Source of the DNA: an uncultured Acidobacteriota bacterium
GTDB taxonomy: Bacteria; Acidobacteriota; Blastocatellia; RBC074
Assembly: GCA_937967285.1 (NCBI GenBank)
Contig: CALBSU010000714.1
Location: 1-6,175 of the forward strand
DNA length: 6,175 bases
Direction of reading: 5' to 3'
Below, in pieces: positions 1 to 6,175 of this stretch. The position numbers and the translations under genes are program-made. Numbering within the stretch: position 1 is the first letter of the stretch; the number at the start of each line of letters is the position of its first letter. The notes beneath the pieces are model-generated. The model worked only from the letters and a program-made list of their open reading frames with translations, was not told the DNA's origin and made no database searches.

Positions 1-1
1 C

Positions 2-587
<586 letters not shown>

Positions 588-595
<8 letters not shown>

Positions 596-2027
596 GGTTC
601 TTCATCTCCAGGTAGATCGACCGGCCGATTTCGGCCAGATGGTCGAGGGTCAGTCTGATGTCGTCTGCAGTCGTGACCGGGTTGATGGTGCAGAGTCGCA
701 GGGCGACTCTGCCGTTGAGCGTGGTCGAGGTGACGACCGCAAGGCCTGCGGTCATTGTCTCCTGCACGATCCGCCGGTTGATCCGGTTGAGCAGCGCGTC
801 GCCGGCCTCCCCGGGCGCGAACCTGAAAGCAGTGATCGCCAGGCTGGCGGGCGAGAGCACCTCGAATTCGCTTCTCGAACGGATGATCCTTTCCGCCTCC
901 TCGGCCAGATCGATGCCGTGGTCGATCGCTGTTCTGAAGGCCGCCGCTCCGAAGGTTTTGATCGACATCCACAGCTTGAGGGCGCGGAAACCGCGCGTCA
1001 GTTGAATGCCGTAGTCGCAGAAGTTGACCTCCTCGTCGGCCCGCTGCACGTCCTTCAGATATTCGGGCAGGATGTGGAACACGCGCTTGAGGTGGCCGAA
1101 ATCGCGGACCAGCACGCAACCGATCTCATAAGGCTGAAAGAGCCACTTGTGCGGGTCGAGCGAGATCGAATCGGCCAGTTCCATGCCGTCGAGCAGCCTT
1201 GAAGCGCGGTCGCTGAGCGCGGCCGCCGCTCCGTATGCGCCGTCGATATGCAGCCACAGCCCCTCGCGCCGGCAGATCGTCGAGATCTCACGGAACGGAT
1301 CGACCGCGCCGGTGTTGGTCGTCCCGGCGTTGGCGATGACGCAGAACGGCCTCAGACCGGCTGCTCTGTCGCTTGCGATGCTGTCGGCGAGCGCCGACGG
1401 GTCGAGCCGGAATTCGCCGTCCGATTCGATCTTTCTGAACTGGTCCGGGAGGAATCCGATGATCCTCAGCGCCCGCTCGACGGAGGAATGTGTCTGGTCG
1501 GAAAAATAGACCGTCGCCTTCTCCGTCCGGTCATCGAGCCGGATATGCCGGGCGGCGATCAGCCCCGTCAGGTTGGCGACCGACCCGCCCGAGACGAAAA
1601 GCCCTCCGGCCGATTCCGGCAGCCGGCAGGCCTGCCGCAGCCAGTCGATCGCCACCAGTTCGATCTGCGCCGGACCCGAACCTTCGAGCCACGTCCCTGA
1701 AAACGGATTGAATCCGGAAGCCAGCGCGTCGGCCATGACGCTGATGAAGTTGCTCGGACTGGGGATGAATGCGAAGAAGCGGGGATGGTTGAGATTGCCG
1801 ATGTTCGACCAGACGTCGACCTTCAGTTTTTCAAGCAGGGAATCGAAATCAGCGGGCCCTTCCGGCAGGGCTTCGCGCAGCCGTGTTTCGAGGTCTCGTC
1901 TTGACGACAGATTCATCGCCGGCTTTTCGGCCACGTTCTGAAAGTGATCGACGATCTCGTCGATGACGCGGTATCCGATCCGGCGCATCTCATCGGCGCT
2001 CAGTCTGAGGGGGCGTTCGGCGGCCAT
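588..2027 (-). CDS. Group II pyridoxal-phosphate-dependent decarboxylase (aromatic-L-amino-acid decarboxylase-like)
   Basis: This fold-type I PLP enzyme of 479 residues matches the length of aromatic amino acid decarboxylases (about 475-480). Numbering from the chosen start, visible landmarks are [14 protein letters not shown] near 80, SGGSVANLT (146-154) for phosphate binding, [11 protein letters not shown] with H180 that stacks on [15 protein letters not shown] (233-244), HIDGAYG with D262 contacting the pyridine nitrogen, and DPHKW with the Schiff-base lysine K294. A mobile-loop tyrosine at 339 sits where animal DOPA decarboxylase has its catalytic Tyr, which favours decarboxylation over aldehyde synthesis. 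The substrate (tyrosine, DOPA, tryptophan, another amino acid) cannot be read from the sequence. ATG at 2027 is preferred because GAGGAG lies 4 nt upstream; an in-frame ATG at 2048 would add seven residues and overlap mnmA. The gene lies 8 nt after mnmA and overlaps the OsmC-family gene by 8 bp, so it is the middle gene of a tight operon. Confidence 0.93.
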
Positions 2028-2031
2028 CTCT

Positions 2032-2035
2032 CTCC

Positions 2036-2037
<2 letters not shown>
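2032..2037 (-). promoter_or_regulatory. Ribosome-binding site GAGGAG deciding the decarboxylase start
   Basis: On the minus strand the bases read TGAGGAGAGAGATG. The mnmA stop TGA (2036-2038) overlaps the purine-rich GAGGAG, and ATG follows 4 nt later at 2025-2027. The ATG at 2048 has only a GGCGG run in front of it. This supports the shorter protein and termination-reinitiation coupling with mnmA. Confidence 0.7.
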
Positions 2038-3175
<1,138 letters not shown>

Positions 3176-3179
3176 ATAA

Positions 3180-3186
3180 CTCCTTT
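3180..3186 (-). promoter_or_regulatory. Shine-Dalgarno AAAGGAG of mnmA
   Basis: On the minus strand AAAGGAG is followed by TTAT and the mnmA ATG. It is the strongest ribosome-binding site in the window and fixes the start of mnmA, whose PP-loop begins only seven residues in. Confidence 0.8.
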
Positions 3187-3193
3187 AATTCCA

Positions 3194-3212
3194 GCCGGGA
3201 ACAGCGCCCGGC
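3194..3212 (-). other. GC-rich hairpin in the mnmA 5' leader
   Basis: GCCGGG and CCCGGC face each other across a 7-nt loop, giving six G-C pairs that end 7 nt before the mnmA Shine-Dalgarno. An overlapping inverted repeat (AGCGCC / GGCGCT, 3203-3215) uses the same bases, so an alternative fold is possible. No U-run follows, so it is not an intrinsic terminator. It may affect mRNA stability or translation of mnmA; no known riboswitch class is recognisable. Confidence 0.45.
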
Positions 3213-3234
3213 GCTCCCTTTCATCAGTAAAAGA

Positions 3235-3264
3235 CTGACAAACCACGCGGTTCAGTGCTAAGAT
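3235..3264 (+). promoter_or_regulatory. Putative sigma-70-type promoter with extended -10 for the AAA+ ATPase gene
   Basis: CTGACA (3235-3240, one mismatch to TTGACA) is followed after 18 bp by TAAGAT (3259-3264, four of six matches to TATAAT). TG stands at 3256-3257 in the extended -10 position. Transcription would start near 3271 and leave a leader of about 48 nt before the ATG at 3319. The assignment rests on consensus matching alone; the host's promoter rules are unknown. Confidence 0.45.
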
Positions 3265-3318
3265 GAAACTGCAATATTAACATATAGAATTCAACCAGGC
3301 AGGTATCAACAACTAAAG

Positions 3319-4155
<837 letters not shown>

Positions 4156-4159
4156 TAGT

Positions 4160-4282
4160 AGTTTCCAGTGGCCAGTTTCCGGAATTATGAACGATTCGTG
4201 TTATTCGCCATCGCATCATGGCCCACTGAATTTGCCGGAGCATTGCGCAATACCGGAAACTGGAAACTGGCAACTGGAAACT
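4160..4282. repeat. Inverted repeat with heptamer (AAACTGG) arms between the ATPase and VWA-partner genes
   Basis: The left arm (4160-4182, 23 bp) is matched by a right arm (4253-4282, 30 bp). The right arm equals the reverse complement of the left except for one extra heptamer, AAACTGG, and one mismatch. Both arms meet the core with CCGG. The enclosed core is 70 bp (4183-4252). The element starts 4 bp after the ATPase gene's first stop codon and fills most of the 158-bp gap to the next gene. In mRNA it would form a stem of about 22 bp that could reduce read-through and set the ratio of the two proteins. The layout parallels the AAAGTAG element at 7-160. The repeat is seen directly; mobility or function is inferred. 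Confidence 0.92.
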
Positions 4283-4301
4283 GATCCCCGGCCAGGGTGT
4301 T

Positions 4302-4307
4302 TACAAT
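4302..4307 (+). promoter_or_regulatory. -10-like TACAAT just upstream of the NorD-like ORF (possible leaderless start)
   Basis: TACAAT matches five of six bases of the -10 consensus and ends 6 bp before the ATG at 4314, the spacing expected if transcription starts at the A of the ATG. No good -35 element or Shine-Dalgarno is present. A separate leaderless transcript would bypass the upstream inverted repeat. This is a consensus-based inference. Confidence 0.3.
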
Positions 4308-4313
4308 TCATTT

Positions 4314-6175
<1,862 letters not shown>

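Noticed and set aside
3176..3260. Minus-strand promoter for mnmA
   Set aside because: TTGTCA (3236-3241) resembles a -35 box, but no acceptable -10 lies 16-18 bp downstream. A promoter must exist nearby, but I cannot place it.
4160..4282. Insertion sequence with terminal inverted repeats
   Set aside because: No transposase fits in 123 bp, and no target-site duplication is evident. A non-autonomous element remains possible but is unproven.

Overview
The window reads as a moderately GC-rich bacterial chromosome with five protein-coding genes in two divergent transcription units. The organism cannot be fixed from this sequence. Long intergenic 7-bp tandem repeats, a CXXC-type MnmA and an orphan MoxR-type AAA+/VWA gene pair suggest an environmental lineage such as Acidobacteriota or a candidate phylum, but that is a weak guess. 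There are no rRNA, tRNA, CRISPR, transposase or phage genes.

Left unit (minus strand, read from about 3.2 kb down to 0.15 kb): mnmA (tRNA 2-thiouridylase), a group II PLP-dependent decarboxylase of the aromatic-amino-acid-decarboxylase type, and an OsmC-family thiol protein. The genes are packed as a coupled operon. The decarboxylase ribosome-binding site overlaps the mnmA stop codon, and the osmC-like start lies inside the end of the decarboxylase gene. The unit ends in a large inverted repeat made of AAAGTAG heptamers, and the stop codon of the OsmC gene lies inside that repeat.

A divergent intergenic region (3176-3318) holds the mnmA leader, with a GC-rich hairpin and a strong Shine-Dalgarno, and a plausible extended -10 promoter for the right unit.

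Right unit (plus strand): a CbbQ/NorQ-type MoxR AAA+ ATPase, then a second heptamer-built inverted repeat (AAACTGG units), then a long open frame that runs off the right edge (620 codons visible, no stop). Its product has about eight tandem 36-44-residue helical repeats followed by a segment resembling the conserved core of NorD/CbbO proteins. In that family a VWA domain normally follows and would lie beyond the window. Such ATPase/VWA pairs remodel or activate a client enzyme (Rubisco for CbbQO, nitric oxide reductase for NorQD). No client gene is visible here, so this pair is an orphan.

The least explained features are the two heptamer-armed inverted repeats. They use different heptamers (together STRGAAA), each abuts a gene's stop codon, each encloses a 60-70 bp core, and the cores share short collinear motifs. 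They may be two members of an undescribed small repeat-element family. The other open question is the unknown client of the repeat-bearing VWA protein.
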